Origin: an uncultured Acetobacter sp.
GTDB lineage: Bacteria > Pseudomonadota > Alphaproteobacteria > Acetobacterales > Acetobacteraceae
Direction: 5' to 3'
Length of the DNA: 29,681 nucleotides
NCBI RefSeq assembly: GCF_937875265.1
Contig: NZ_CALLXM010000241.1
Coordinates: forward strand, 1-29,681
The position numbers were made by a program, and so were the translations under genes. Positions 7,964 to 16,696 of this stretch are shown piece after piece (position 1 is the first letter of the stretch; each line of letters begins with the position of its first letter). The notes under the pieces are model-generated. The model did not search any database, was not told the DNA's origin, and worked only from the letters and a program-made list of their open reading frames with translations.

Positions 7964-10063
7964 ATGAGCAGCTTTTTCAAGCGTTCTCTGTTGCCTCTGG
8001 CGGTGCTGGCCTGCGCTCCGGCGGTTCTTCCGTCCATTCCCTTCGCGCATGCGGATGAGGGAATGTGGACCATGGATCATCTGCCTGCGGAGCTGATGAA
8101 GCAGCGTTACGGCTTTACCCCCACCGCCGCATGGACGGAACGGGTGACCAAGGCGTCTGCTCGTCTGGCGCTGGGCTGCTCGGCCTCGTTTGTTTCAGCA
8201 GACGGGCTGGTGATGACCAACCACCATTGCGCAAATGAATGCCTCCAGCAGCTTTCCGGCAAAGGGAAAAATTATTTTCAGGATGGCTACAGCGTTAAAG
8301 GCCAGACGGATGAGCAGCGCTGCCCCGCTATGGAGCTGAACCAGTTGGACAGCATTACAGATGTAACGGAGCGGATGCAGACGGCTCTGCGCGGCAAAGA
8401 CGGCGCGGCCTACACCACTGCCCGTCAGGCCGAAGAAAGTGCCATTGAAAAAGAATGCGCCGGGGATGACGCCAAGAAATGGCGCTGCGATGTGATCAGC
8501 CTGTATCACGGCGGCCGCACGGCCCTGTATCGTTATCGGCGCTATCAGGATGTGCGCATGGTGATGGCACCGGATCAGAACGCAGCCTTCTTTGGCGGAG
8601 ACCCGGATAACTTTAACTTCCCGCGTTATGATCTGGATATGGCGTTCCTGCGTGTTTACGAAAACGGGAAACCCGCCAAGGTTGATGCCTTCCTGCCGTT
8701 TGACCCCGCAGGCCCGAAAGAAGGGGAGCTGGTGTTCACGTCCGGTAATCCGGGCTCCACGGAACGGGAAGTGCCGCTGGCTGATCTGGAATTTTCCAGA
8801 AACGTGACGGTGCCATTTATTGTCGATAATTATTCCGCGCTGGATGGAGCACTGTGGCAGTATAGCCGTGAAAATGCGGCCCATCATCAGGAAGCACAGG
8901 AACGTATTTTCGGGATTGAAAACAGTCTGAAGGTCTATCGTGGCCGCGTGGCTGTTCTGTCCGACCCCAAATTGCTGGATGGTAAAGCCAAAAGTGAAGC
9001 CAGCCTGCGGGACTGGATTAACGCAGACCCCAAACGCAAAGAAACGTATGGTGATCCGTGGGCTAAAAATGCTCAGGCGCTTGCCGTCAAACAGCGTATT
9101 TTCAAGCCGTATGTGATGCTGGAAGGCTCTTTTGGGATTCAGGGAGAACTCTTCCAGTATGCCAAACTGCTGGTGCGTGCCGCCAGTGAGCGCCAGAAGC
9201 CCGATGCTGAGCGTCTGACGGCGTATCATGATGCCCGTCTGCCTGCACTTGAAGCTGAGCTTGGTTCAACGGCTCCTGTCTATCCTGATCTGGAAAAAAC
9301 AGAACTCGCCTTTTCTCTGACCAAACTGCGGCAGGTGCTTGGTGCGGATGATGAGATGGTGAAGCTGGTTCTTGGTAAGGCCTCACCGGAAGATCTGTCA
9401 GAAACCTTGGTGAAGGGCACGAAGCTGGCTGACCCCAAGGTGCGTCTGGACCTGTGGAAAGGCGGCGCAGAAGCTATTGCGGCCTCTCAGGACCCGATGA
9501 TTGTGCTGGCCCGCAGCATCGAACCCCAGACTCGCGCCCTGCGGAAGCAGATGGATGATGACGTTGCAGCACCGTCCCGTCAGGCAACGGAAGCAATGGC
9601 TAAAGCCCGCTTTGAGCGTGATGGTGTGTCCTCCTACCCGGATGCAACGTTCACGCAGCGTCTGTCTTTCGGTCAGGTGAAGGGCTGGGATGAAAACGGA
9701 AAAGCTGTGCCAGCCTTTACGCATTTCTCAGGCCTGTATGATCGGGCGACCGGGTCTGACCCGTTCAAGCTGACCAAGCCCTGGCTGGATGCCAAGGCGC
9801 ATGTCAACATGAAAACCCCGTACGATTTCGTGTCGACCAATGACATTATCGGCGGCAATTCAGGTTCTCCGGTTATTGATTCTCAGGGCCATGCCGTGGG
9901 GCTGATTTTTGATGGCAATATCCATTCTCTGGGTGGAGATTTCTATTATGATGAAAGCACCAACCGTGCTGTTGCTGTGGATACAGCCGCCATCATGGAA
10001 GCATTGAAGGTCGTTTATAAAAATCAGGCGCTGGCTAATGAGCTTTCTCAGGGACACCTCTGA
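7964..10063 (+). CDS. Secreted S46-family dipeptidyl-peptidase (DPP7-like)
   Basis: A 699-residue exported serine peptidase of MEROPS family S46; known members remove dipeptides from peptide N-termini in the periplasm. The Sec signal peptide has a basic start (SFFKRS), a hydrophobic core, and a probable cleavage after FAHA (residue 30). The catalytic His lies in MTNHHCA (about 87-88). The Asp lies in the NFPRYDLDMAFLRVY region. The nucleophile is S633 in GGNSGSPV. Eighteen residues after it, FDGN places Gly651 where acidic-specific DPP11 has Arg, so the residue agrees with DPP7-type preference for hydrophobic P1 residues. The length matches S46. The gene is monocistronic-looking, with a hairpin after it and a 108-base leader before it. 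It lies inside the hdaA-ppk-ppx neighbourhood. Family assignment is firm; specificity is an inference from one position. Confidence 0.93.
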   Translation: MSSFFKRSLLPLAVLACAPAVLPSIPFAHADEGMWTMDHLPAELMKQRYGFTPTAAWTERVTKASARLALGCSASFVSADGLVMTNHHCANECLQQLSGKGKNYFQDGYSVKGQTDEQRCPAMELNQLDSITDVTERMQTALRGKDGAAYTTARQAEESAIEKECAGDDAKKWRCDVISLYHGGRTALYRYRRYQDVRMVMAPDQNAAFFGGDPDNFNFPRYDLDMAFLRVYENGKPAKVDAFLPFDPAGPKEGELVFTSGNPGSTEREVPLADLEFSRNVTVPFIVDNYSALDGALWQYSRENAAHHQEAQERIFGIENSLKVYRGRVAVLSDPKLLDGKAKSEASLRDWINADPKRKETYGDPWAKNAQALAVKQRIFKPYVMLEGSFGIQGELFQYAKLLVRAASERQKPDAERLTAYHDARLPALEAELGSTAPVYPDLEKTELAFSLTKLRQVLGADDEMVKLVLGKASPEDLSETLVKGTKLADPKVRLDLWKGGAEAIAASQDPMIVLARSIEPQTRALRKQMDDDVAAPSRQATEAMAKARFERDGVSSYPDATFTQRLSFGQVKGWDENGKAVPAFTHFSGLYDRATGSDPFKLTKPWLDAKAHVNMKTPYDFVSTNDIIGGNSGSPVIDSQGHAVGLIFDGNIHSLGGDFYYDESTNRAVAVDTAAIMEALKVVYKNQALANELSQGHL

Positions 10064-10084
10064 GCCCTGACGGCGGACTAACAT

Positions 10085-10112
10085 GGCCCCGCTGCGTGCG
10101 GCGTGGGCCTTT
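10085..10112 (+). terminator. Probable Rho-independent terminator after the peptidase gene
   Basis: GGCCC and GGGCC arms (10085-10089 and 10105-10109) continue into a second run of paired bases (10090-10094 with 10099-10103) with one bulged T and a CGTG tetraloop. A short TTT follows. The stem is strong but the T-run is short, so termination may be only partial. Confidence 0.5.
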
Positions 10113-10235
10113 CACGTATTTTGGAAGACACTCTCGGGAATGAGAAAGACATAAAACCGTAACATGTGGCATTCTTTTCCAGCCCGACAGCTATAGAGTA
10201 GGGTGCGTAAACTTAAGAGATTATAAAATCAGGTG

Positions 10236-10253
10236 CCTGCAAGCTGGTGCAGG
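10236..10253 (+). other. Stem-loop in the ppk leader
   Basis: CCTGCA (10236-10241) and TGCAGG (10248-10253) form a perfect 6-base stem with a 6-base loop, ending 17 bases before the AGAGGAGA ribosome-binding site of ppk. It could influence translation of ppk, but short hairpins of this size occur by chance in GC-rich DNA. No Pho box was recognised in the 10064-10282 gap. Confidence 0.3.
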
Positions 10254-10282
10254 TGGATATGGGCTAACAGAGGAGAGTGGGT

Positions 10283-12550
10283 GTGACGACGGCGCAGGAT
10301 AAAAAGACGGGTAAAGCAGCCGGTGCCAGCGTGCCCGCCCGCAGACGCACTCCGGCAGCAGCAAGCCGAACCAGAAGAAAGCCGGTCCAGAAAAAAGTGA
10401 CGCTGGAGATGCCAGAGCGGTTCATCAACCGTGAACTGTCCTGGCTGGCCTTTAACCAGCGCGTGGTGGAAGAGGCGGATAATCCGCGCAATCCCTTGCT
10501 GGAACGCCTGCGTTTTTTGTCTATCAGCGCCAGTAATCTGGACGAATTTTATTCCGTGCGGGTGGCTGGCCTCGTCGGGCAGGTGCGCGAAGGGCTGGTC
10601 GCGTTCTCCCCCGATGGCCTGACGCCAGCAGAACAGCTGGACGCAGTGCGTGAACGCTGTGCACAGCTGTTGCGCGAGCAACAGCGTATCTGGGTAGAAG
10701 TGCGTGGTCTGCTGGCTGATGCCGGTGTGGTGCTGTGTGAGCCATCTGATCTGGATGAAGCAGACTGCACATGGCTGCAAAACTGCTTTATGGACCGTAT
10801 TTTCCCCGTTCTGACTCCGCTGGCGGTAGATCCGGCGCACCCGTTGCCGTTTATCCCCAATATGGGTCTGGCACTTGGCCTGCGTCTTCTGCTGGCTGAA
10901 AACGGCGCGTTTGCCATGAATGCGCTGATCCTGCTGCCTGCACAGGTAGAACGATTTATCCGTCTGCCTGCCAAGGATACTTCGGGTAACCGAACCATCC
11001 GCTTTATCCGTCTGGAAGATCTGATTACCCTGTGCATGGACCAGCTGTTCCCCGGCCTTGTGGTGGGAGAGAGCGGCATGCTGCGCGTGGTGCGCGATAC
11101 GGACGTAGAATTTGAGGATGAGGCGGAAGACCTTGTCCGCTCTTATGAAAGTGCGCTGAAACGCCGCCGCCGTGGTGTGGTGATCCATCTGGATATGGAA
11201 AAACGCGTGCCGACTGAACTGGCGGACGCAGTTGCCTCAGGTCTGGACCTGCCGCAGGAGGAAATAGCTGTCCATTCCGGTATGATCGGGGTGGTGGACC
11301 TCAAGCAGATGATTGTGGATGATCGTCCCGATCTGCTGTTCCCTCCCTACACGCCGCGTTTCCCGGAACGGATTTTGGACTTCAACGGGGATTGCTTTGC
11401 TGCCATCCGGGCGAAGGACCTGCTGGTTCATCACCCGTTTGAAAGCTTTGATGTGGTGGTGCAGTTCCTGCGTCAGGCTGCACTCGACCCGAACGTGATT
11501 GCTATCAAGCAGACGCTGTATCGCACGTCCCGCGACTCACCCATCGTCAAGGCACTGATTGAGGCGGCTGAGTCCGGTAAATCCGTGACAGCAATGGTGG
11601 AACTGCGGGCACGGTTTGATGAGGAAGCCAATATCCGCCTCTCCCGCGCGCTGGAAGCGGCCGGGGTGCAGGTGGTGTTTGGGTTTGCAGACCTGAAAAC
11701 CCACGCCAAGCTCAGCCTCGTGGTGCGGCGTGAGGGCAATCAGGTGCGGTCCTACGCGCATTTTGGCACGGGCAACTATCACCCGATTACGGCCAAGATT
11801 TATACGGATCTCTCCTTCTTTACCTGCAAGCCGGAACTGGCGCGGGATTCCGCTCGCCTGTTCAACTACGTGACCGGCTATGCCATGCCGGCCAAGATGG
11901 AAGCTATTTCCTTCTCCCCCATCACCATTCGCAGCACGTTGCGGGAGCTGATTGAGGAAGAAATTGCTCATGTCAAAGCCGGGCGTCCGGGTACCATCTG
12001 GCTGAAGATGAACGCGGTGGTGGACCCGGATCTGATTGATTGCCTGTATCGTGCCTCCTGTGCCGGTGTGCGGATTATTGGTGTGGTTCGCGGTATCTGC
12101 TGCCTGCGGCCCGGTGTGCCGGGGCTTTCTGAAAACATCCGTATCAAATCCATTGTCGGGCGCTTTCTGGAACATTCCCGTATTCTTGCGTTTGGTAACG
12201 GCCACCGTCTGCCCTCACGCCATGCCAAGGTCTATCTCTCGTCAGCAGACTGGATGACGCGGAACATGGACTGGCGGGTGGAAAGCCTGGTGCCTGTCAC
12301 CAACCCGACCGTGCATGCCCAGATGCTGGGCCAGATCATGGTGTCCAACCTCAAGGACAACCTGCAATCCTGGGGGCTGGAAGCTAATGGCACATGGCGC
12401 AGGCTGACACCGGGCAACCGGCCTTTCTCAGCGCATGAATGGTTCATGACGCATCCGTCTCTCTCGGGCAGAGGGTCCGCAGCGCATGAAACACCACTGC
12501 GTGCACCGGCCTCCTTACCCACGTCAAAAGACCTGATGTTTGATGATTGA
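10283..12550 (+). CDS. ppk1: Polyphosphate kinase 1
   Basis: Makes long-chain inorganic polyphosphate from ATP, and can run in reverse. It is about 755 residues with the four-domain PPK1 layout. The N-domain begins at FINRELSWLAFNQRVVEEA. A head domain follows, then two phospholipase D-like catalytic domains. The autophosphorylated histidine lies in SYAHFGTGNYHP (H493), and a second conserved histidine in PSRHAKVYLSSADWMTRN. The N-terminal 45 residues are basic, Ala/Arg/Lys-rich and probably disordered. Two in-frame GTG codons (10277 and 10283) follow AGAGGAGA; I prefer 10283 for better spacing, which changes the product by two residues. The ppx gene follows after 82 bases with no terminator seen, so the two are probably co-expressed. 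Identification is secure. Confidence 0.96.
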   Translation: MTTAQDKKTGKAAGASVPARRRTPAAASRTRRKPVQKKVTLEMPERFINRELSWLAFNQRVVEEADNPRNPLLERLRFLSISASNLDEFYSVRVAGLVGQVREGLVAFSPDGLTPAEQLDAVRERCAQLLREQQRIWVEVRGLLADAGVVLCEPSDLDEADCTWLQNCFMDRIFPVLTPLAVDPAHPLPFIPNMGLALGLRLLLAENGAFAMNALILLPAQVERFIRLPAKDTSGNRTIRFIRLEDLITLCMDQLFPGLVVGESGMLRVVRDTDVEFEDEAEDLVRSYESALKRRRRGVVIHLDMEKRVPTELADAVASGLDLPQEEIAVHSGMIGVVDLKQMIVDDRPDLLFPPYTPRFPERILDFNGDCFAAIRAKDLLVHHPFESFDVVVQFLRQAALDPNVIAIKQTLYRTSRDSPIVKALIEAAESGKSVTAMVELRARFDEEANIRLSRALEAAGVQVVFGFADLKTHAKLSLVVRREGNQVRSYAHFGTGNYHPITAKIYTDLSFFTCKPELARDSARLFNYVTGYAMPAKMEAISFSPITIRSTLRELIEEEIAHVKAGRPGTIWLKMNAVVDPDLIDCLYRASCAGVRIIGVVRGICCLRPGVPGLSENIRIKSIVGRFLEHSRILAFGNGHRLPSRHAKVYLSSADWMTRNMDWRVESLVPVTNPTVHAQMLGQIMVSNLKDNLQSWGLEANGTWRRLTPGNRPFSAHEWFMTHPSLSGRGSAAHETPLRAPASLPTSKDLMFDD

Positions 12551-12632
12551 TTATAGCCGGTGGTGCGGGAAAATCAGAATGCGGCTTTTCGGCGTCTGTT
12601 CTCTGTTTTCGTGAACGATTTTCGGGAGTAGA

Positions 12633-14132
12633 GTGCCGCCCATGCAGACTGATATGCCGCGCCGTTCGGCCGTTGTTGATCTTGGGTCCAATTCTGTGCG
12701 CCTCGTCGTGTTCGAGGGCGTATCGCGCAACCCTGTGCCTATTTTTAACGAAAAGGCCGTGTTGCGCCTTGGCCGGGGCCTGACGGCAACGGGTAAGCTG
12801 AATGAAGAAGGCGTTCAGATGGCCATGGAAGTGCTTAGCCGCTTCCATGCCATTGCCCGTGCCATGAACGCAGACCCGTTTGAAATTCTGGCGACCGCTG
12901 CGGTGCGGGATGCGCTGAACGGGCCTGAGTTTGTGGACGCCCTGCGCAAAAACATGCCGGGTGTGCCCATCCGTATTTTGAGCGGAGAAGAAGAGGCTGA
13001 TCATTCTGCCATTGGCGTGATGTGCGGCATCCCCGGAGCAAATGGTCTGGTAGCGGATGTTGGCGGGGGGTCTCTGGAGCTGATCCGTCTGACGCAGGAT
13101 GGCCGCCATGATGCCAATACCCTGCCGCTGGGCGTTATTCGCCTGAGTGACCGCGCTAAAGGAGATCTGAGCGTAGCCCGCACACTGGCCGATGAGGATA
13201 TCGGGCGTGTTAAATGGCTGTCTCAGGTTAAAGGCGGTACGCTGTATCTGGTTGGTGGGGCGTTCCGTGCGCTAGCCCGCCTTCATATTGCCCGCATGCA
13301 GTATCCGCTGAACATCGTGCACTATTATACGCTGGGTCTGGAAGAAGCGCGGGAAATGACGGGCTGGCTGCTGCATGCACAGCGCCGCAGTCTGGAGCGC
13401 TTGCCTGGTGCCCCCAAAAAACGTCTGGATGATGTGCCGTTTGCCGCCACCGTTCTGCGCAGGTTGTTGCGCAAAGTGCATCCTGAGCGAGTGGTATTCT
13501 GCGTCGATGGGCTGCGGGAAGGGTGGTACATGCTTAATGTCGCCCCTGACTGCCTGCCGGAAAACCCGATGGAGGTCGTCGCGCGTGATATGTGCGCCCG
13601 GCTGGGGCGGAGTAAGACACTGCCAGATGTGCTCTACCGCTGGACAGATGGTTTGTTGCCCAATGAAAGCGAGACTGAGCGGCAGTTACGGCGCATTGCC
13701 TGTATTCTCTCTGATGTGGGAAGTCACGATCATCCGGAATACCGAGCCGAGCAGACTTACTGGCGCATCCTGCGGTTGCAGGGTGTGGGGTTTGATCATG
13801 AAGCCCGTGCGTGGCTTTCTTTGGCTCTTGCCGCGCGATATGCGGCGGATGTCAATGCTGATTTTCTGGCAACCTCCCGTACATTGCTGAGCGAGCCTGC
13901 ATGGCGGCAGGCCATCGTGCTTGGGCAGGCTCTGCGTCTGGCGTATTCGCTTTCCGGCGGCACGGCGGTGTTGCTGGATGGCACGGCTCTGCTGTGGCAG
14001 CGTAAGGAGCTGGTGCTCAAACTTGTGTCATCTCGTGTGGCTGTACGGGGTGAAACTGTAGGGCGTGGGCTGACCCGCCTTGGGCAGGCCCTGAATGTTC
14101 CCACTCGCTTTGAATCTGATCTGGAAGGCTGA
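12633..14132 (+). CDS. ppx: Exopolyphosphatase, Ppx/GppA family
   Basis: Removes terminal phosphates from polyphosphate, or possibly the gamma-type phosphate of pppGpp; the two activities cannot be told apart by sequence alone. The 499-residue protein has the ASKHA phosphate-binding motif VVDLGSNSVRLVVF (14-27), ATAAVRDA (88-95), the catalytic-glutamate segment SGEEEA (117-122) and VADVGGGSLEL (140-150). The C-terminal half carries an HD-like helical region around ACILSDVGSHDHPEYRAEQ. GTG at 12633 follows GGGAG; ATG codons at 12642 and 12654 are alternatives. Its position directly behind ppk favours exopolyphosphatase and gives the cell both arms of the polyphosphate cycle. In several alphaproteobacteria an RNase D gene follows ppx; here the five-gene MCE operon follows. 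Confidence 0.92.
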   Translation: MPPMQTDMPRRSAVVDLGSNSVRLVVFEGVSRNPVPIFNEKAVLRLGRGLTATGKLNEEGVQMAMEVLSRFHAIARAMNADPFEILATAAVRDALNGPEFVDALRKNMPGVPIRILSGEEEADHSAIGVMCGIPGANGLVADVGGGSLELIRLTQDGRHDANTLPLGVIRLSDRAKGDLSVARTLADEDIGRVKWLSQVKGGTLYLVGGAFRALARLHIARMQYPLNIVHYYTLGLEEAREMTGWLLHAQRRSLERLPGAPKKRLDDVPFAATVLRRLLRKVHPERVVFCVDGLREGWYMLNVAPDCLPENPMEVVARDMCARLGRSKTLPDVLYRWTDGLLPNESETERQLRRIACILSDVGSHDHPEYRAEQTYWRILRLQGVGFDHEARAWLSLALAARYAADVNADFLATSRTLLSEPAWRQAIVLGQALRLAYSLSGGTAVLLDGTALLWQRKELVLKLVSSRVAVRGETVGRGLTRLGQALNVPTRFESDLEG

Positions 14133-14267
14133 ACAGCCCTCTTTATCCCCTGTTTTTTGTCAGGATCAGAACTGTGTGGCGGGCAGGGCATAGGGGCACT
14201 GCGCCGCCCGGCATGGCTATAGGGCTGGACAAGCCGCAGCGTTCTGGGCACCTTAATTTTCAGACAT

Positions 14268-14311
14268 CTGCCAGGTTCTGGCAGCGAGAGCTGGCCTGCC
14301 GGACTGGCAGG
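14268..14311 (+). promoter_or_regulatory. Paired stem-loops in the leader of the MCE-type operon
   Basis: CTGCCAG-gtt-CTGGCAG (14268-14284) is a perfect 7-base inverted repeat, and CCTGCC-ggact-GGCAGG (14295-14311) is a perfect 6-base one. The second arm of the first hairpin could instead pair with the first arm of the second (GGCAG with CTGCC), giving a mutually exclusive fold. Neither is followed by a T-run, so they are not simple terminators. The rest of the 14133-14371 gap shows nothing I can name. Confidence 0.4.
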
Positions 14312-14329
14312 TGAGGGTGCTTATCCTGC

Positions 14330-14382
14330 GGAGATGGGGATTTATGACCAGTAGTCAGCGGAAAAAATCACGTGTCTTCTGA
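14330..14382 (+). other. Alternative start and 12-codon frame overlapping the sensor gene start
   Basis: GGAGATGGGGA (14330-14340) precedes an ATG at 14344 and is a better initiation region than anything before the GTG at 14372. The ATG frame ends at a TGA (14380-14382), after passing a six-A run (14362-14367). Removing one A would fuse this ATG to the sensor frame. It may therefore be a short leader peptide, a +1 frameshift site, or a base-call/assembly slip. Confidence 0.35.
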
Positions 14383-16696
14383 TGAGATAGTCGATCCGAC
14401 AGTGCAGAACGATGCGTCGGTGCGTCGTGTCCTGCTGCATCTGGTTCTTCCTTTTGGAAGCCTGCTTCTGGTGGTGGGAGCCATTATAGCCATTGGCCTG
14501 CACTCCTACCGCTCCACGCGGACCGGTGTTGTGGCGCTCACTCATGAGCTGCTGGGCGCAGTCCAGCAAAATATTTCTCAGGAAGTGTCTGACTACATCA
14601 TGCCTGCCGTGGCTGGGAATACAATCGCCAGCGGTATGATTGCGCATGCACCGTCTCAGGTGGCGGACCGTGTCTTCTATTCCTACGGTGCAGCCATGCT
14701 GCAAAGCGTGCCGCAGTTGCAGTCCTTTTATCTGGGGGACGAAGATGGCCATTTCCGCCTGATTACCCGTGGACCAAACGGCAAGAATGAAGAACGTACT
14801 ACGTTTGAAGTGCGAGATGGCAAACAGGTTTATCATCGTGAATTTTATACGATTGATGGCGTAAAAACCGGCGAGGAATATACGGACGCCACAGGGTATG
14901 ACCCGCGTAAGCGCCCGTGGTTTACCAAAACGGAAGGAAAGACAGAAACCCAGTGGACGCAGCCCTATCTGTTTCCGTCCGCACGCCAGTTTGTCATGAC
15001 CAGTTCCCTGCGGTTCAAGGGAGCCAACGGGCATACTTATGTTTTTGCGACTAATATTTCTCTGAATGAACTCAGTGCATTCCTTGACCATCTGAAGGTC
15101 GGTAAAACTGGAAATGCTATTATTCTGGATAGCAAAGGCCGGGTCATGGCGGGCCGTAACATCATGCAGCAGGCTGAAGCGGCAGGATGGGACCCGAATA
15201 AAATGCTGCTGGACCCCAAAACCCATCCTGTTTTTGCCCGAGGTTATGACCATTACCGTGTGCGGGGCTTTGGCCCGCGCAGCTTTGAGCTGAACAACAA
15301 GCGCTACGTTACCATTGCCTCCCCGCTGAAAAGCTCCGCAGAAGGCTGGATATTACTACTGTCCGCCCCGGAAAACGATTTTGCCAGCTTCGCCCGCCAG
15401 AGCAGCCAGCAGAGCCTTCAGTTTGCCGGGATCATTATTGTGTTCTCGCTGGTGCTGGCCGGGTTCCTTGTGCGGCAGGTGCGACGCTCGGAACGCACAA
15501 CGCGCAAGCTGGCCCAGCAGGGCGTGCAGATTACGCATGAAAGTGCGGCAGTGCAGCAGGTGGCCTCTACTCCCCGCCTGTTTGACCCCACAGCAGAACC
15601 TCTGGTGCTGACAGAGCAGCTCGTGCACGTTACTGATGCGCACCGGGCCAGCATCTGGCGTCTGCTTCATAATGGTGCCGCGATGATCTGCGAAGATTCG
15701 TATGATCAGAAGCAGGATGCCCATTCAGGTGGTTTTGAAATGTCCCGCACCGAGCTGGGGGCATTTTTTGAAACCATTGAATCCGGCGATATTCTGAGTG
15801 TTGATAATGCCGCCACGGATGAGCGGACAACGCAGTTTGAACGTCTTGTCATGCGTGAACTGGGCACCAGAATGCTTTCGGTCTACCCCATTCATGGCCC
15901 TAAGGGGATAGTGGGGGCCGTGGTGCTGGAAGATGCCCATATGGCTCCGCATCTGCTGTATTTTGTGGATCTTATGGCCTCTATTGCCGGAATCCGTCTG
16001 GCTGAGACGGCTGATGATGCTGAAAGTGGGCATAGCCTGCCTGCTGATGAAGTCTCTGGTGCTGCCAACTCCGCCGTACCTCTGCCTGCCCCGCATTTTG
16101 ATAATATGCTGGTGCGTGCACCGCAGGTGTCTGACGTCATCACATCCGGAATTTATCCGTCCGTTGCGGTGCTGGTCATCACTTTTTCTGATCCGGTGGT
16201 GGATGGTGACACGGAAACGCAGAACCTGCTGAAGCTGATTAATGTGCTGGCAACAGATGTACAGCGTATTTCCAAAGAACGCGGGCTGTTTGCCGTAGAA
16301 GTGGCAGGCCACCGGATGATCTGCATGGCGGGCTGCACAGCGCAGGAAGACCCAACGGCCATTATCCGTATTGCTGATGCTGCGCTGACCATGCGGGAAA
16401 CTTTTATGGCGGCATTGGCTGCGGCTAATCTGGAGCCGGTTTTTGCCATGGGGCTGGATTACGGTGCGGCCTTTGGTGGTGCTGTGGGGGAAGACCCGAA
16501 AGTATTTAACCTTTGGGGGCAGACGGTCTCTCTTGCCGAACTGATGGCGCAGGGCGCGAGCGATGGTGGTACCATTCAGGTAACAGACCGCGTGTATATG
16601 GCGTTGCGTGACCGGTATCTGTTCCGTTCTCGGGGCTCCTTCTTTGCTCCACATCTCGGTCTTGGCCGGGCCTATGTTCTGGCAGCGCGCCGATGA
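14372..16696 (+). CDS. Membrane sensor: dCache + GAF + degenerate class III cyclase domain
   Basis: A 774-residue protein built like a signalling nucleotide cyclase. A membrane helix lies at about 21-44. The periplasmic dCache-type domain (about 50-340) carries the typical YDPRKRPWF (176-184). A second helix lies at about 351-369, a GAF-like domain at about 390-545 and a cyclase-like domain at about 594-755. The last keeps the fold landmarks (PKVFNLWGQTVSLAELM) but not the chemistry. By alignment the two metal aspartates are T603 and H647 (in EVAGHRMICMAG), and the Asn/Arg transition-state pair is S720 and L724. It probably cannot make cAMP or cGMP and may act as a ligand-responsive regulator or scaffold. 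Its stop overlaps the permease start by 4 bases. The GTG start has a weak ribosome-binding site; a better-placed ATG lies upstream in another frame. Confidence 0.85.
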   Translation: MSSDEIVDPTVQNDASVRRVLLHLVLPFGSLLLVVGAIIAIGLHSYRSTRTGVVALTHELLGAVQQNISQEVSDYIMPAVAGNTIASGMIAHAPSQVADRVFYSYGAAMLQSVPQLQSFYLGDEDGHFRLITRGPNGKNEERTTFEVRDGKQVYHREFYTIDGVKTGEEYTDATGYDPRKRPWFTKTEGKTETQWTQPYLFPSARQFVMTSSLRFKGANGHTYVFATNISLNELSAFLDHLKVGKTGNAIILDSKGRVMAGRNIMQQAEAAGWDPNKMLLDPKTHPVFARGYDHYRVRGFGPRSFELNNKRYVTIASPLKSSAEGWILLLSAPENDFASFARQSSQQSLQFAGIIIVFSLVLAGFLVRQVRRSERTTRKLAQQGVQITHESAAVQQVASTPRLFDPTAEPLVLTEQLVHVTDAHRASIWRLLHNGAAMICEDSYDQKQDAHSGGFEMSRTELGAFFETIESGDILSVDNAATDERTTQFERLVMRELGTRMLSVYPIHGPKGIVGAVVLEDAHMAPHLLYFVDLMASIAGIRLAETADDAESGHSLPADEVSGAANSAVPLPAPHFDNMLVRAPQVSDVITSGIYPSVAVLVITFSDPVVDGDTETQNLLKLINVLATDVQRISKERGLFAVEVAGHRMICMAGCTAQEDPTAIIRIADAALTMRETFMAALAAANLEPVFAMGLDYGAAFGGAVGEDPKVFNLWGQTVSLAELMAQGASDGGTIQVTDRVYMALRDRYLFRSRGSFFAPHLGLGRAYVLAARR

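Noticed and set aside
14103..14160. Terminator after ppx (GGCT/AGCC hairpin, or AACAG/CTGTT followed by T-run)
   Set aside because: Stems are four or five base pairs, one overlaps the stop codon and the other needs a 12-base loop; too weak to call.
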